Under the pieces are notes generated by a model. It was not told the origin of the DNA and ran no database searches. It saw nothing but the letters and a program-made list of their open reading frames with translations. A DNA stretch of 64,000 bases from Chrysogorgia sp. JL179-B06 (lineage: Eukaryota; Cnidaria; Anthozoa; Scleralcyonacea; Chrysogorgiidae), in the NCBI GenBank assembly GCA_035772405.1, contig JAYKKM010000225.1:1925501-1989500 (forward strand). Direction: 5' to 3'. Numbering within the stretch: the stretch's first letter is position 1; every line of letters starts with the position of its first letter. The position numbers were made by a program, and so were the translations under genes. Positions 10,656-22,458 of this stretch are shown here, piece after piece.

Positions 10656-11556
10656 AGTCAAGGAACTACTACCATTAGAAAGACCATTAAATTCTGTGCA
10701 ACATATATAAATTTAAAAAAATCGTATAGAATAGCGCGCGAGAAAATAGTAATTTTATATGAGTTAGTCGGAAATAACAAATTCCGGCCTACCACCGAGA
10801 CTAAAAGGTCGTCATGTTTAACGATCACGTGAATCTTTCTTAAGCCCGCGCCAGTGAAGAAGCTACTACCATTAGAAAGACCATTAAATTCTGTGCAACA
10901 TATGTAAATTTAAAAAAATCGTATAGAATAGCGCGCGAGAAAATAGTAATTTTATATGAGTTAGTCGGAAATAACAAATTCCGGCCTACCAATTGGACTA
11001 AAAGGTCGTCATGTTTAACGATCACGTGAATCTTTCTTAAGCCCGCGCCAGTGAAGAAGCTACTACCATTAGAAAGACCATTAAATTCTGTGCAACATAT
11101 GTAAATTAAATAAAATCGTATAGAATAGCGCGCGAGAAAATAGTAATGTTATATGAGTGGTCGAAATAACAAATTCCGGCCTACCAATTAGCGCCGTTGC
11201 CCGAGAACATGAAAAGTCGATCATGTTTAACGATCGCATGAATCTTTCTTAAGCCCGCGCCAGTCAAGCGACTACTACCGTTTGAAAGGCCATTAAATTC
11301 TGTGCAACATATGTAAATTAAAAAAAATCGTATAGAATAGCGCCCGAGAAAATAGTAATTTTATCTGAGTTGTCGGAAACAACAAATTATAAACTATACC
11401 AATTATAGCGCCGTTGCTCGATACTTGAAGCGCCGTTCATGTTTAACGTTCGCGTGAATCTTCGTTAGGCACGATCGAGTTAAGCGACTACTACCGTTAG
11501 GAAGAGCATTAAATTCTCTACAACATATTTAAATTTAAACAAATCATATAGAATAG
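10656..11556 (-). repeat. ~212-bp tandem array, right inverted arm
   Basis: Reverse complement of 1-975, with units starting at about 10,656, 10,850, 11,045 and 11,260. The outermost unit (11,400-11,556) matches the outermost left unit (1-160) base for base over long stretches, including the reverse complement of CGATCGTGCCTAA, which differs from the inner units. Pairing the outermost units in this way is what a terminal inverted repeat predicts. Confidence 0.85.
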
Positions 11557-11627
11557 CGCCATAGAAAATAGTACTTTTATAAAGTCGAAGCGTATCGTCT
11601 GCCCAAACAGCAGTCAGGTTCACACGG

Positions 11628-11702
11628 ATGGCTACCCGCTGAATCGACGGCTGAATCGAAGAGGCTGAATCGACGGCCGAATCGAAGGCTGAATCGACGG
11701 CG
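11628..11702. repeat. Short tandem GGCTGAATCGACGG repeat
   Basis: Five imperfect 12-14-bp units (CTGAATCGACGG or CTGAATCGAAGG) lie just outside the inverted-repeat structure. Confidence 0.6.
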
Positions 11703-11892
11703 TACTTCACAGTGGTTATTAATAGACACTTGATTATCCACATTTCAATTGAAAAATAACTCTTCTCACACCATGGAATACTCTAAGACAAAGGTTTTGA
11801 TAAGATAAGTTCAGGACAACTATTTGATTTGCTTCAAACGTTCAGATGCATTTAGGAGCTATATATATGCTTCAAACGTTCAGATGCATTTA

Positions 11893-12732
11893 GGAGCTTG
11901 TTTGCTGATGACACAAACATTACAGCGGCCGGTGAATCAATTAATGATATTGAAATTGCAGTGAACTCTGATTTGGTAAACTTACGAAAATGGCTAATAG
12001 CAAACAAACTCAGCCTAAATGTGCCTAAAACAGAATTTATTCTTATTGGAACTAAACCGTATGCTTAATAAAATTGGTGATTATCAATTAAAAATTACTA
12101 TTGAAGACAAACCGATAAAACAAGTTTCCCAATACAAAGCTCTGGGTGTTATTGTTGATGAAAATTTATCTTGGAAAGCTAACACAGACAGTATATGTAA
12201 GAAAATATCATCGGGCCTATATGCTTTGAAACAAGTAAAAGAATTTGCTGATCAAAAGACTCTAAAGTGTTTATACAATTCATTAATTCAACCTTATTTC
12301 AATTATTGTTGCGAAGTTTGGAATGTTTTCGGTGAGACCCAATCCAAACGTTTACAAAAACTGCAAAACAGAGCAGCACGTATTATAGCAAATATGCCTA
12401 ATCAAACTGATCAACAAACTGCCTTAAATGCTTTGGAATGGGAACCTTTACAAACACAGCGTCTAAAAGCCAAAGCAAAAATGATGTTCAAAGTTCTGAA
12501 CAATATGGGGCCAAATTCCCTCCATGAGTTATTTACATACAAAGACGAACTGTTTCACTATAATCTTCGTGAAAGTCACAGCTCAGTTTGTTTGCCGAAT
12601 CCACGCACAAACTGCATGAAAAAGAGTTTTATGTTTGACGGAGCTGCGTTATGGAACTCCCTACCAGCTGACTTAAGAAAAAGTAAAACACGGTCCTATT
12701 TTGAAAGAAAAATCGCGACTCATGTTTTTTAA
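11893..12732 (+). pseudogene. CR1/L2-like non-LTR retrotransposon, C-terminal reverse transcriptase
   Basis: From 11,901 the frame reads FADDTNITAAGES, the F-ADD catalytic box of non-LTR reverse transcriptases, then LRKWLIANKLSLNVPKTEF. It hits a stop at about 12,065. The reading continues one frame over as LNKIGDYQLKITIEDKPIKQV, then LGVIVDENLSW, YNSLIQPYFNYCCEVWN, LQNRAARII and AALWNSLPADLRKS. All are standard for the C-terminal RT/thumb and tail of CR1/L2/Jockey-group elements. One frameshift near 12,060 and loss of everything upstream show a 5'-truncated dead copy. A 29-bp duplication (TTCAGATGCATTTAGGAGCT, with spacer ATATAT) marks the 5' edge. The 3' tail is the (ATTC)n tract. Confidence 0.9.
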
Positions 12733-12930
12733 CTACATTTTGTAAAATATAGAAACTATATTTTTGTAATTTTATATAACTGTATTATACTACTATTTGT
12801 TATTAACTGTATTACTATTTGTTATTAACTGTATTACTATATAATATTTCTTGTATTTTGTGCTATAATTTTACACGCCTATCGTGGAAATCAGCATTTG
12901 CTGACGATATTAGCGTGGTTAAATAAAGTT

Positions 12931-12970
12931 ATTCATTCATTCATTCATTCATTCATTCATTCATTCATTC
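12931..12970 (+). repeat. (ATTC)n tail of the non-LTR element
   Basis: About ten ATTC units directly after AAATAAAGTT. CR1/L2-group elements end in short microsatellites and not poly(A), so this marks the 3' end. Confidence 0.9.
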
Positions 12971-12974
12971 AATA

Positions 12975-14310
12975 TATTTATAGTAGATCAGAGTGAGACA
13001 GTATTAATACCTTCGTCTTCGAACTTTGCTGAAAGGCTGAAAACGCATCACTGCCGTATTTACCCTCGCAGCCAGTCTTTTGTAAGATCGACGAATAATT
13101 GATGATCAGCCACTTCTTTAGAATTGGTAACACAAAAAGCAATAAAGAATCCAAGACACAAACCAGCTTATAAGTACGTGTTTCAATGGCGACCACGAGA
13201 GATTCAAAATTTCAAATATGGCGCAGCAACATTAACTCGCTAGGACCTCTGGGAAATGTCCATATACCCTTCACCAATCCCTTCACAATCCCTATACTTC
13301 CCTGCAATCCCAGCCAAAACATTGCTAAAGATGCCACAGAAGGCTACTGTGGAGGAGGCTAGTAGAAATTATATATAATATCAGCATAATGTCAAGTTGA
13401 GCGAGCCAGTGTATCTTGCTGGTTTATAAAGCTCTCCGGTGAGGGGGAGGGGATTGGGGCGAGCCGCTACGCGACACCAAGGGTCCAAGACGACTCCGCG
13501 TCGCGTTTGCGCAATGTTTATTCACTTTCAGTTATATACCGGCGGTAATGAGTATATTGAAATTGACTAAGAAATATGCTATTGTTACAAGTAAATTTCA
13601 TTGTCGGTAATATTATTCTTGTCATCTTGATAAGAAATTCATATTTAATCTTGGTTAATTATTGATAAGAAAATATTTTCTCGTTTTAAGTAAAATCGAT
13701 TTGTTTTTGTGTATAAATATATATTCTATTTTTCTGGGTAGGCTTTTACTTAATAAATGACAAAATATAATAATTACATGATCAGGTTTTCTTATTTCAT
13801 GAATTTTTATTATCTCAAAATAATTGTTTTTATGGAAATCTTATCTTTTTTAACATATTGTTTTTCTTGTAAATAAAATAATTTTCTTATTTCAAGAAAA
13901 TATTTTGTTTAATAGTTTAAGAAAAAGGAAAATATTTCTTACTTTAAGAATTGTTTTTCTTATCAAGAAAATCATTTTCTTATTTTCAGAAAATCTCATT
14001 TCTTGCAATACAAAATATTTCTTATTTTAAGAAATTACTTTTTGCTGTGTATTAAAGATGCACAATTAAGTGAGATAGAAAATCGGCCGAAGTCCCGCGT
14101 GAAGGTCCGAGACAGCTAGTGAACTGATATATTCTTATAAACCAATGACCAAAATTTTGGGTGAAGCTGCATATAAATCCCGAAATGACATCACATAGTA
14201 AAATTTGAAATTAAAATCAGCTGTTATTTTCAAAATAAAGCATTATAGCATTATGTTTTAAATTTGGGATATTTATATGAAACATCTGCTAAAATTTTGC
14301 TAAAAATATA
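12975..14310. other. No gene recognised; TTTTCTTATTTTAAG-rich stretch
   Basis: Between about 13,600 and 14,050 words of the type TTTTCTTATTTTAAGAAA recur in both orientations, another palindrome-biased cryptic repeat. The rest shows nothing I can name. Confidence 0.5.
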
Positions 14311-14319
14311 ATTTTTGTT

Positions 14320-14478
14320 CCTATAGGATCCTATAGGAATTCCTATACGATGGAAATTTTCCTATAGGAATTCTGATTCAAATTCCTATAGGAAAGTTTG
14401 TTCCTATAGGATCCTATAGGAATTCCTATAGGAATTGCAAATTCCTATAGGAATTCCTATAGGATCCTATAGGATTTT
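14320..14478. repeat. Palindromic TTCCTATAGGA repeat cluster
   Basis: The self-complementary words TCCTATAGGA and GGATCC/GAATTC junctions recur about ten times, giving a block that can fold on either strand. The function is unknown. Confidence 0.75.
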
Positions 14479-14690
14479 TTCGTAAGGGATTTCGGTAATG
14501 CTTGGGATGCACTATATTTCGATAATGCACTATATTTCGGTAATGCTTGGATCCATGTATCGTCTGTCTACTCCGAGCTCTCCCACATTCACTACAACAT
14601 TGTGTATACGCATCCAAGCATTACCGATATATAGTGACGATCATATATATCAATCGAACCAGTACATTGTAACCTTCGCTCTCCATCTAA

Positions 14691-14762
14691 GTCTTGTTAG
14701 CTCAATGGTTAGAGCGTCTCACCGGCAATCAGAAGGTTACAGGTTCGATTCCTGTACGGGAC
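14691..14762 (+). tRNA. tRNA-like gene, anticodon loop reads GGC (Ala) with C33
   Basis: Exactly 72 nt with canonical spacing. The acceptor GTCTTGT/ACGGGAC gives 7 pairs, two of them wobble. The D-arm is GCTC/GAGC. The anticodon arm is TCTCA-CCGGCAA-TCAGA, with one C-C mismatch. The T-arm ACAGG-TTCGATT-CCTGT is perfect. TTTTT follows 8-13 nt downstream as a Pol III stop. The anticodon reads GGC by position. Base 33, almost always U in true tRNAs, is C, so this may be a tRNA-derived SINE head or a pseudogene. Confidence 0.55.
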
Positions 14763-14854
14763 TCAGAATTATTTTTCTGAGGATATATATATGAGCTTGA
14801 CGATCGTCCACGTATCGTCAAGCTTTTATAGAAATTAAACATATTTTCTAGACA

Positions 14855-15575
14855 AAAGTCGTTGTTATGCGAAGACATGTCGACGCCAACACTGCATGAC
14901 GGTATTTGCTGCGCAGCGAGCGTAGCAAGTGCGTAGCAGCGATTTATAATTCAAGACCCAAAAAATCTTGACTCGATTTTCAACCACAATCCTTTGCGTT
15001 ATCAACCACAATCATTTGCACAGCCCATATAAAATCCTTTGCACGTGAATCGGGTTCTTCGATCGCATATTTACTATATACCACTTGTTTTCGCGTGTGT
15101 GGGTTTCAGATTTTTCACTCAGGCTGTATTAAATACAGACATAATTTCTATTAAATCAGATGAGTCTCCCATTCCGATCTATGGCTTAATTGCTCAATAT
15201 ATCTATATACAATTACAATAATGTGTTTATGTATTCTACCGCACAATTCTACCGCACATATGTTTAGATAAATTCTGCGCCGGAGACGACTATCGTATTC
15301 GTCTATCGCCTCGTGCCAGGTTTTGAATTTTTGATTTGTGTCTCTGCATTCGTGTACAACCTCCATTTGTGTCACACACAACTACACCCTATTTTTGAGC
15401 CACGGCACCCCTGCTTCCAACAAACCAAATTTCTTTTCCCCAACTTCTTAATTTATGAGAACATAATAAAATTGGGGACATTTTTATATCTTTAATGCCT
15501 TTGCACTATTTTTACGTTGATAACCTCACTTCAACGATGAACGCACTGACGTCAAACGGTACAACACATTAAATC
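14855..15575. repeat. Direct repeat, copy 1
   Basis: Segments GACAAAAGTC, GCGAAGACATGT, CGCCAACACTGCATGACGG, AACATAATAAAATTGGGGAC and GACGTCAAACGGTACAACA occur here in order. They recur in the same order and orientation at 19,520-19,770, which lacks the middle part. The two copies bracket the fold-back elements at 16.7-19.2 kb. Confidence 0.7.
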
Positions 15576-15579
15576 CACT

Positions 15580-16700
15580 TGGCAATTAACATCTATTTTT
15601 GGCAACTATCACATTTCCTCTCTCGCTCTTAAAGATTTCCTGTTTTCGTGATTATGATTGATATCGTAATGTAAGGAATGTTGAACATACGAACGCCTGT
15701 CCACAACAAGGAGCGCTATAAAAAATCAGTACAAAATTAAGGAAGTATACTAGTAGTAATCAAAGATTAGCGAAGTGCGTTCGATTTTTTATTAGTAAAT
15801 TAAATTTTCTATTAATTTTTTTATTTATTAAATTTTTGTATTCATTTTTATCTTGCTGACATCAGTCTGCCAAAATTTCACGAAGTGGAGAGTGGTAGAA
15901 TTGTGCATTGCGGTGGTTTGCACAAAATGATCGCTGTGGGCATATGCATTGAGAATAAAGAAGACGACTACTAAAGGCTTTGTAGAAATGTTTTTAAATA
16001 CCAGTATTAACAGAACACTGAACAAAATAACGGCTGCAATTTGCAGGTTAGCAACACACCACTAAGGAATGAACAAAATGTCAACAACTTAGTCAATAAA
16101 TATCAAGTTCGTTTTTGTAATAAGTTTTTACAGTTACGTAAACATATTGCTTTTAAAAGTAGAGTTTTCTGACTCATGCATGTTACTACAAAACGTGTCC
16201 AGTTAATGTTGAATATCGCTGATTTGATGATTACTATTAAATGTGAAGTTGAATACTGTTTGAATATTAATGTCCGACCGAACCTTGACGTCTGTTTCGT
16301 GAACAGAAAACCCACAACGGAATTCTTACTTAAACAATTTCACTCATATTTTGTAACAATAGATCAATAAATCAATACAACTCACTTACCTTGAAAAAAG
16401 AATGCGAAATTTTCCAAATTCCCGGTTTTAAAGGCAGTATATAAACTTCGAAAAAACGTGCAAATCAAGATATACGTCACAGGTCTGTACATGAAATCGA
16501 GGCAAAATGTGCGACATAGCCAGTCCAAGATGGCGTCCAAACTCTGAAATCGAATGGCATGCAAAAACACGTGGGACAACACGCGAGACTGAATTAGAAT
16601 GCGTTCTCCTTCGTCGAACGCAAAAACGTATTTGACAGAACGCCATTTGGGAATTTCCTTCATATGACAGTTCATATCCAAGTTTCTTCATTTCAATATG
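15580..16700. other. No gene recognised
   Basis: A minus-strand open frame (about 16,681-16,393) starts at an ATG and ends at a plausible donor (CAAG|GTAAGTG on the minus strand), so a small exon is possible. The product has no recognisable domain. Confidence 0.3.
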
Positions 16701-16714
16701 AAAAGCGAATCAAT

Positions 16715-17325
16715 AATAACAAGAACCGTTAATTTAGAAAATGAACTTTTAATTTTATATACACTGTATATATATATGGGCGAATCATTAAATAAAAAAT
16801 AAAAAAATAAAAAATAAAAAATCGAATGAAAGTGGGAATCGTGTGGAGGAGTTAATTACCTCGAACAACCTCGCGGTTCGAGGTAATTAAAATTGAGATG
16901 GTTTGTCTATTTTTGCACCTTTGACAAAGCCGCGGTACATCAAAGAAATCCGAGTCAATCATGAAATAATTATCAATTATTGAATGAGGTTGAGCATGAT
17001 ATGAAGAATTATCAAGGCCGAATTGTTTGTGTTATCTGCCGAAGCCGAAGGCTGAGGCGGATAACACAAACCGAGACCTTGATAATTCTTCAGCGAAAAC
17101 CGAATTCAATAATTGATAATTATTTCATGATTGAGTCGGTTTTCTTTGATGTACCGCGGCTTTGTCCAACCTCAATTTTAATTACCTTGAACCGCGAGGT
17201 TGTTCGAGGAAATTAACTCCTCCACACGGTTCCCTTTTTTATTTTTTATTTATTTAATGATTCGCCCATATATATATATATAAAATTAAAAGTTCATTTT
17301 CTAAATTAACTGTTCTTGGTTGAGC
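16715..17325. mobile_element. ~610-bp hairpin element (fold-back MITE)
   Basis: The two halves are inverted copies. AATTTAGAAAATGAAC near 16,732 mirrors GTTCATTTTCTAAATT near 17,292. GGAGGAGTTAATTACCTCGA near 16,845 mirrors its complement near 17,205, and the TGATAATTATTTCATGATTG region mirrors about 16,960. The centre, near 17,045, is GCCGAAGCCGAAGGCTGAGGCGG. No gene within. Confidence 0.75.
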
Positions 17326-17659
17326 ATGATATGAAGAATTATCAAGGCCGAAGTTTGTGTTATCTGCCGAGGCCTTGATAATTCTTCATATCATGCGAAA
17401 ACCAAATTCAATAATTGTTTTATTATTTATTTAAAATATTAACTTTATCAACTATTTAAAGTGCATATAAGCCCTACAGGGTTTTCAGTTATTCGTGTAG
17501 ACCACGAAAAATGACCTGATATTTCGTTTCCGAGATATTGCTCTTTGGCGGTGAAAGCCGCGCGTGAGAGAGTCCTGGTACTCGGGGACGGATTAGATTT
17601 CACAAACAAGGAATACATAACGTTTTCGACAACAGCAAGTTCAAAAAATCATATATCAA

Positions 17660-17890
17660 GTGAAATCGCCGCGATATCACATGCACTCAAATCCCGACTC
17701 AAATAAGTATGAAAGCCCATTGTCTAGTTCAGATTATATAATCGAGGAAGAAACTGAACTATCGGCGAAATATGAGGACGAGTCTGATGACTGTTTCATG
17801 GACGCCTACGCTGATGAGCCGTTGGCTGACGAAGAATGGCTTGCCGCGTATGAAAGAAGAAGGGAGGAGGACAAAATACACTTGGAATAA
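17660..17890 (+). pseudogene. Broken copy of the acidic exon
   Basis: Encodes ESPLSSSDYIIEEETELS, AKYEDESDDCFMDAY and EEWLAAYERRREED, then a TAA at about 17,888. The minus-strand copy has a Gln codon there (EQLTRRWNG). It is the dead arm copy of the exon at 18,713. Confidence 0.55.
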
Positions 17891-18712
17891 CTTACTCGAA
17901 GGTGGAATGGTGCTGAATCCGTAAAATCTTGGTACGTTCATTGCGCCATATTTGTCATATCTTTCATTAATTTATTTTATGTACAGTATGGTATGGGTTT
18001 ATTGTATAGCCTGTAGTGTAGGTGCAACTAGTGGGAGAACTGTTTTGATGTCGTTGTAACTGTAAAACCCTACGGAATGTTGTTGCTGCACAGAAATAAG
18101 AAATGTTCGACTGTTTTGAGCGACACTAAACTGATTGAAGTCGTAGGTTAACAGCCTCTGTGCATGACTGAACATCCTGGCTTTGGTCCTGTTTGTCTCA
18201 ACAGATGAAGTTTGGAGTTAGCGGCAAACACTTTTCAGACACGAGATGGACGTAATATGAGAGGCCAAACTATGTTAAAATATTTAGCAAACAACCTTGT
18301 CAATATTAAACTACACATAGACACCTATTATAAAATGGAATGGTAAAATTAAATATTGTCTATGTGTAGTTCGATATTGACAAGGTTGTTTGCTAAATAT
18401 TTTAATGGTTTGGCCTCTCATATTACCTTTCTTTTGATAATATTTGATTGTATGGACGTCCGTCTCGTGTCTGAAAAGTGTTCAAACTCCATCTGTTGAG
18501 ACAAACAGGACCAAACTCCAAAGCCAAGTTATGCACGAAACAGTCGAACATTTCCCTAGGGTTTTACAGTTACAACGACATTACAGTTCCCACACTTGCA
18601 CCTATACTATAGGCTATACAATAAACCACAGTTAGTAACTGTTAAACTCATACCATACTGTACATAAAATAAATTGATGAAAGATATGACAAATATGGCG
18701 CAATGAACGTAC

Positions 18713-19080
18713 CAATATTTGACGGATTCAGCACCATTCCACCTTCGAGTTAGTTGTTCCAAGTGTTTTTTGTCCTCCTCCCTTCTTCTTTCATACGCGG
18801 CAAGCCATTCTTCGTCATGAGCCAACGGCTCATCATCGTAGGCGTCCATGAAACAGTCATCAGACTCGTCCTCATATTTCGCCGATAGCTCAGTTTCTTC
18901 CTCGATTATATTATCTGAACTAGACAATGGGCTTTCATACTCATTTGAGTCTGAATTTGAGCGTGATATCGCGGCGATTTCACTTGATATATGATCTTTT
19001 GAACTTGTTGTTGTCCAAAACGCTATGTATTCCTTGTTTGTGAAATCTAATCCGGACTCTCTCACGCGCGGCTTTTTTAT
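18713..19080 (-). CDS. Acidic exon of an unrecognised transposon-borne protein
   Basis: The open frame runs ...SSSDNIIEEETELSAKYED, DDCFMDAYDDEPLAHDEEW, ERRREEDKKHLEQLTRRWNG, SVKYW. It ends at a donor (TATTG|GTACG on the minus strand) at 18,712. It is rich in S, D and E and then in charged helix. The closing RRWNGAESVKYW, probably followed by a Cys-rich next exon, reminds me of P2X7-intracellular-like proteins common in corals. That is unproven. No next exon was found in the window. Confidence 0.4.
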
Positions 19081-19519
19081 GCAAACAACGCCAAATGTTT
19101 GAAGAGCAATATCTCGGAAACGAAAGGACCAAATCAAAAACTATAAAATACTTTATTAGGTCATTTTTCGTGGTCTACACCAATAACTAAAAACCCTGTA
19201 GGGCTTATATGCACTTTAACGACTGCATCGTTGGAAAAATGTGATAGCGTGCAATATTAGTTGTTCATATTGCATATTTGGTAGGGCAATGAGTTGATAT
19301 GACGATTTCACCGTTGGCTGTTACACGAATTATTTTAAATAAATAATAATGGCAATTAACTAGCAGCAAGGAAAGTTATAGTTATACTTCAGATTACCTT
19401 CATAAAATTACCTGCAACTTATTAGGAATCCGATAAATATTGGTTTCCGAGTTTCCAGTCAAGAACATGCATGTAAATGCATCCTTTTACAATTTTTTAC
19501 AAGCTTTTACAAATTAAAT

Positions 19520-19770
19520 ATATTTTCCTGACAAAAGTCATTGTTATATGCGAAGACATGTTGACGCCAACACTGCATGACGGTATTTTATTACTTATAT
19601 TTCTCTTCCAACAAACCAAATTTCTCTTCCAACTTCGTATACTTATTCATTAGAACATAATAAAATTGGGGACATTTTTATATCTTAATGCCTTTGCACT
19701 ATTTTTATATTGATAACCGGATAACCTCACTTCAACGCACTGACGTCAAACGGTACAACATATTAACAAT
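19520..19770. repeat. Direct repeat, copy 2
   Basis: Shortened copy of 14,855-15,575 in the same orientation (see that entry). Confidence 0.7.
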
Positions 19771-19799
19771 CTTCTGAATTCTGCTCGTCAGTTTAACAT

Positions 19800-20830
<1,031 letters not shown>

Positions 20831-20850
20831 GATAATTTTTATCAACATAC

Positions 20851-20892
<42 letters not shown>

Positions 20893-20894
20893 AA

Positions 20895-21204
20895 TAGAGA
20901 GCTTGTGTTTGTGTTTCGAGAGTGCTCGATACCATCGGTAGAGCAAATATATAGAATAACTGGACACGGTTACACTTTCGACATTAGTTTATTGCATACA
21001 GTTCTGTTTCGTACAGGCGAACCTGCACTCATCAGTGCTAGACTAAATGTGACTTATAAAAAACACCTACAGCACCACAAGCATCATATTACATCTTCCG
21101 TTACTGGCCTATCTTATAACATTATGAGATCACGCCTGTAATTAGAGACTTTGCGTGTTTAACTCGTGAAGACGTTCCTTAACAGAAATTTCGCTTTATG
21201 TCTA
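20895..21204 (-). repeat. Inverted Penelope-like terminal repeat (pLTR) with ribozyme
   Basis: Reverse complement of 24,238-24,530, apparently identical across about 240 bp, and at its inner edge an inverted scrap of the PLE ORF 3' end (21,172-21,204). An inverted terminal repeat joined to a 5'-truncated body is a known Penelope arrangement. The 78-codon open frame here is the shadow of the ribozyme region, not a gene. Confidence 0.8.
20982..21049 (-). ncRNA. Type I hammerhead ribozyme, copy 1
   Basis: Same sequence as 24,366-24,434, on the opposite strand. All core bases are present (see copy 2). Confidence 0.8.
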
Positions 21205-22455
21205 CAAGCGACAAGGAAATCATCATCCATGCGAAACGCAGCCTAATTTTCAACGCGGAAGAACCCTGGAAGAAAAAAGACAACGATAGCGGATTTGACG
21301 TAACAATGGGCAGTTTCGACGGCGCGGAATCCTGTGAGCTCGTAGTATGCTATATGTTATCCCTCTTGCAATCGAAATACGGCAACTCTATAGGCCTCTA
21401 CAGAGATGATGGCCTGGGAATATCCACAGGAACACCGCAAGAAACCGAGCGAATGAAGAAAGATATCTGTAAAACCTTCCAAGATAACGAACTAAGAATT
21501 ACAATCGAAGCAAACAAGAAAGTGGCGAATTTCCTCGATGTAACCCTTAACTTGGACTCAGGCCTACATAAACCATACATGAAACCGAATAACACTCTCA
21601 AATACGTTAATACTAAGTCCAACCACCCACCAGCCGTCTTGAAGAACATCCCGATAGGAATCAACAAACGACTTTCAGAGATATCCTCCAACGAAGAAGT
21701 ATTTAATAACGCAGCGCCTGCCTACCAGAAAGCCTTAGACGACAACGGATACAACTACAAACTAAACTACGAGAAACCTGATCAACCGAAAGCAAACAGA
21801 AAACGCAACATTATTTGGTATAACCCCCCCCCCTACGATCACAACGTCAAAACAAACATCGGCAAAGAATTTCTGAATACAATAGATAATTGTTTCCCGA
21901 CTAATAATAAACTCCACAAGATTTTTAATCGGAATACCACAAAGATTTCGTACAGCTGCATGCCGAACGTGGGAGCCATAATCGAGGGAAACAACAAGAA
22001 ACTGTTGCGGAACAGCGTAAACCCGAGCTCGAGAGGAAATGCAACTGCCCGAAAGATGCAAAGTGCCCCCTGGACGGTGAATGTCTCTCCAAAGACATTG
22101 TCTACCGTGCAACAGTAACCTGCGGCAATGCAACTGAAACGTACGTTGGCCTGACCGCAACCAGCTTCAAATCCAGATACGCAAACCATAAGGCCTCATT
22201 CAAAACGGAAACAAAACGAAACGCAACAGAACTGAGCAAACATATTTGGAATCTGAAAGACAAAAATTTGAACTACGCTATCAAATGGAACATTTTATGC
22301 CGTGCTCCCCACTATTCTAATATCACGAAACGATGTAATTTATGTATAGAAGAGAAGTTTTATATTTTATGCAAACCGGAGAGCGCAACTTTGAACAAAC
22401 GGAACGAACTAATTAGTAAGTGTAGACATAAAGCGAAATTTCTGTTAAAGGTGGG
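21205..22455 (+). pseudogene. Penelope-like element, C-terminal half: RT palm to GIY-YIG endonuclease
   Basis: The frame opens at the codons for SDKEIIIHAKRSLIF, with no natural start. It carries FDVTMGSFDGAE, the catalytic [23 protein letters not shown] and SNHPPAVLKNIPIGINKRLS. A one-base frameshift near 22,010 shifts the rest: a Cys-rich KCNCPKDAKCPLDGECL, then DIVYRATV...TYVGLTATSFKSRYANH. This is the GIY-YIG nuclease region, with its Arg and downstream ELSKHIW, followed by CNLCIEEKFYILCKP. RT plus C-terminal GIY-YIG defines Penelope-like elements. The N-terminal half is missing here but lies at 24,576. An insertion follows the last codons at 22,459. Confidence 0.9.
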
Positions 22456-22458
22456 TTA

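Larger units (their letters stand above)
17445..19215. mobile_element. ~1.8-kb fold-back element with head-to-head gene fragments
   Basis: TAAAGTGCATATAAGCCCTACAGGG near 17,457 is reversed near 19,195-19,220. The inversion can be followed inward through the acidic exon copies to a centre near 18,335, where GACAAGGTTGTTTGCTAAAT mirrors its partner at about 18,280. Small indels separate the arms. Confidence 0.8.

Noticed and set aside
17809..17836. CTGATGAGCC...GACGAAGAA as a further hammerhead core
   Set aside because: It lies in the acidic coding exon, lacks GAAA and a stem III, and the other exon copy does not keep it.
20905..21141. 78-codon open frame, the same at 24,275-24,511 on the other strand
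   Set aside because: Conservation is explained by recent duplication of the pLTR; the segment folds as a hammerhead ribozyme and the frame lies antisense to it.
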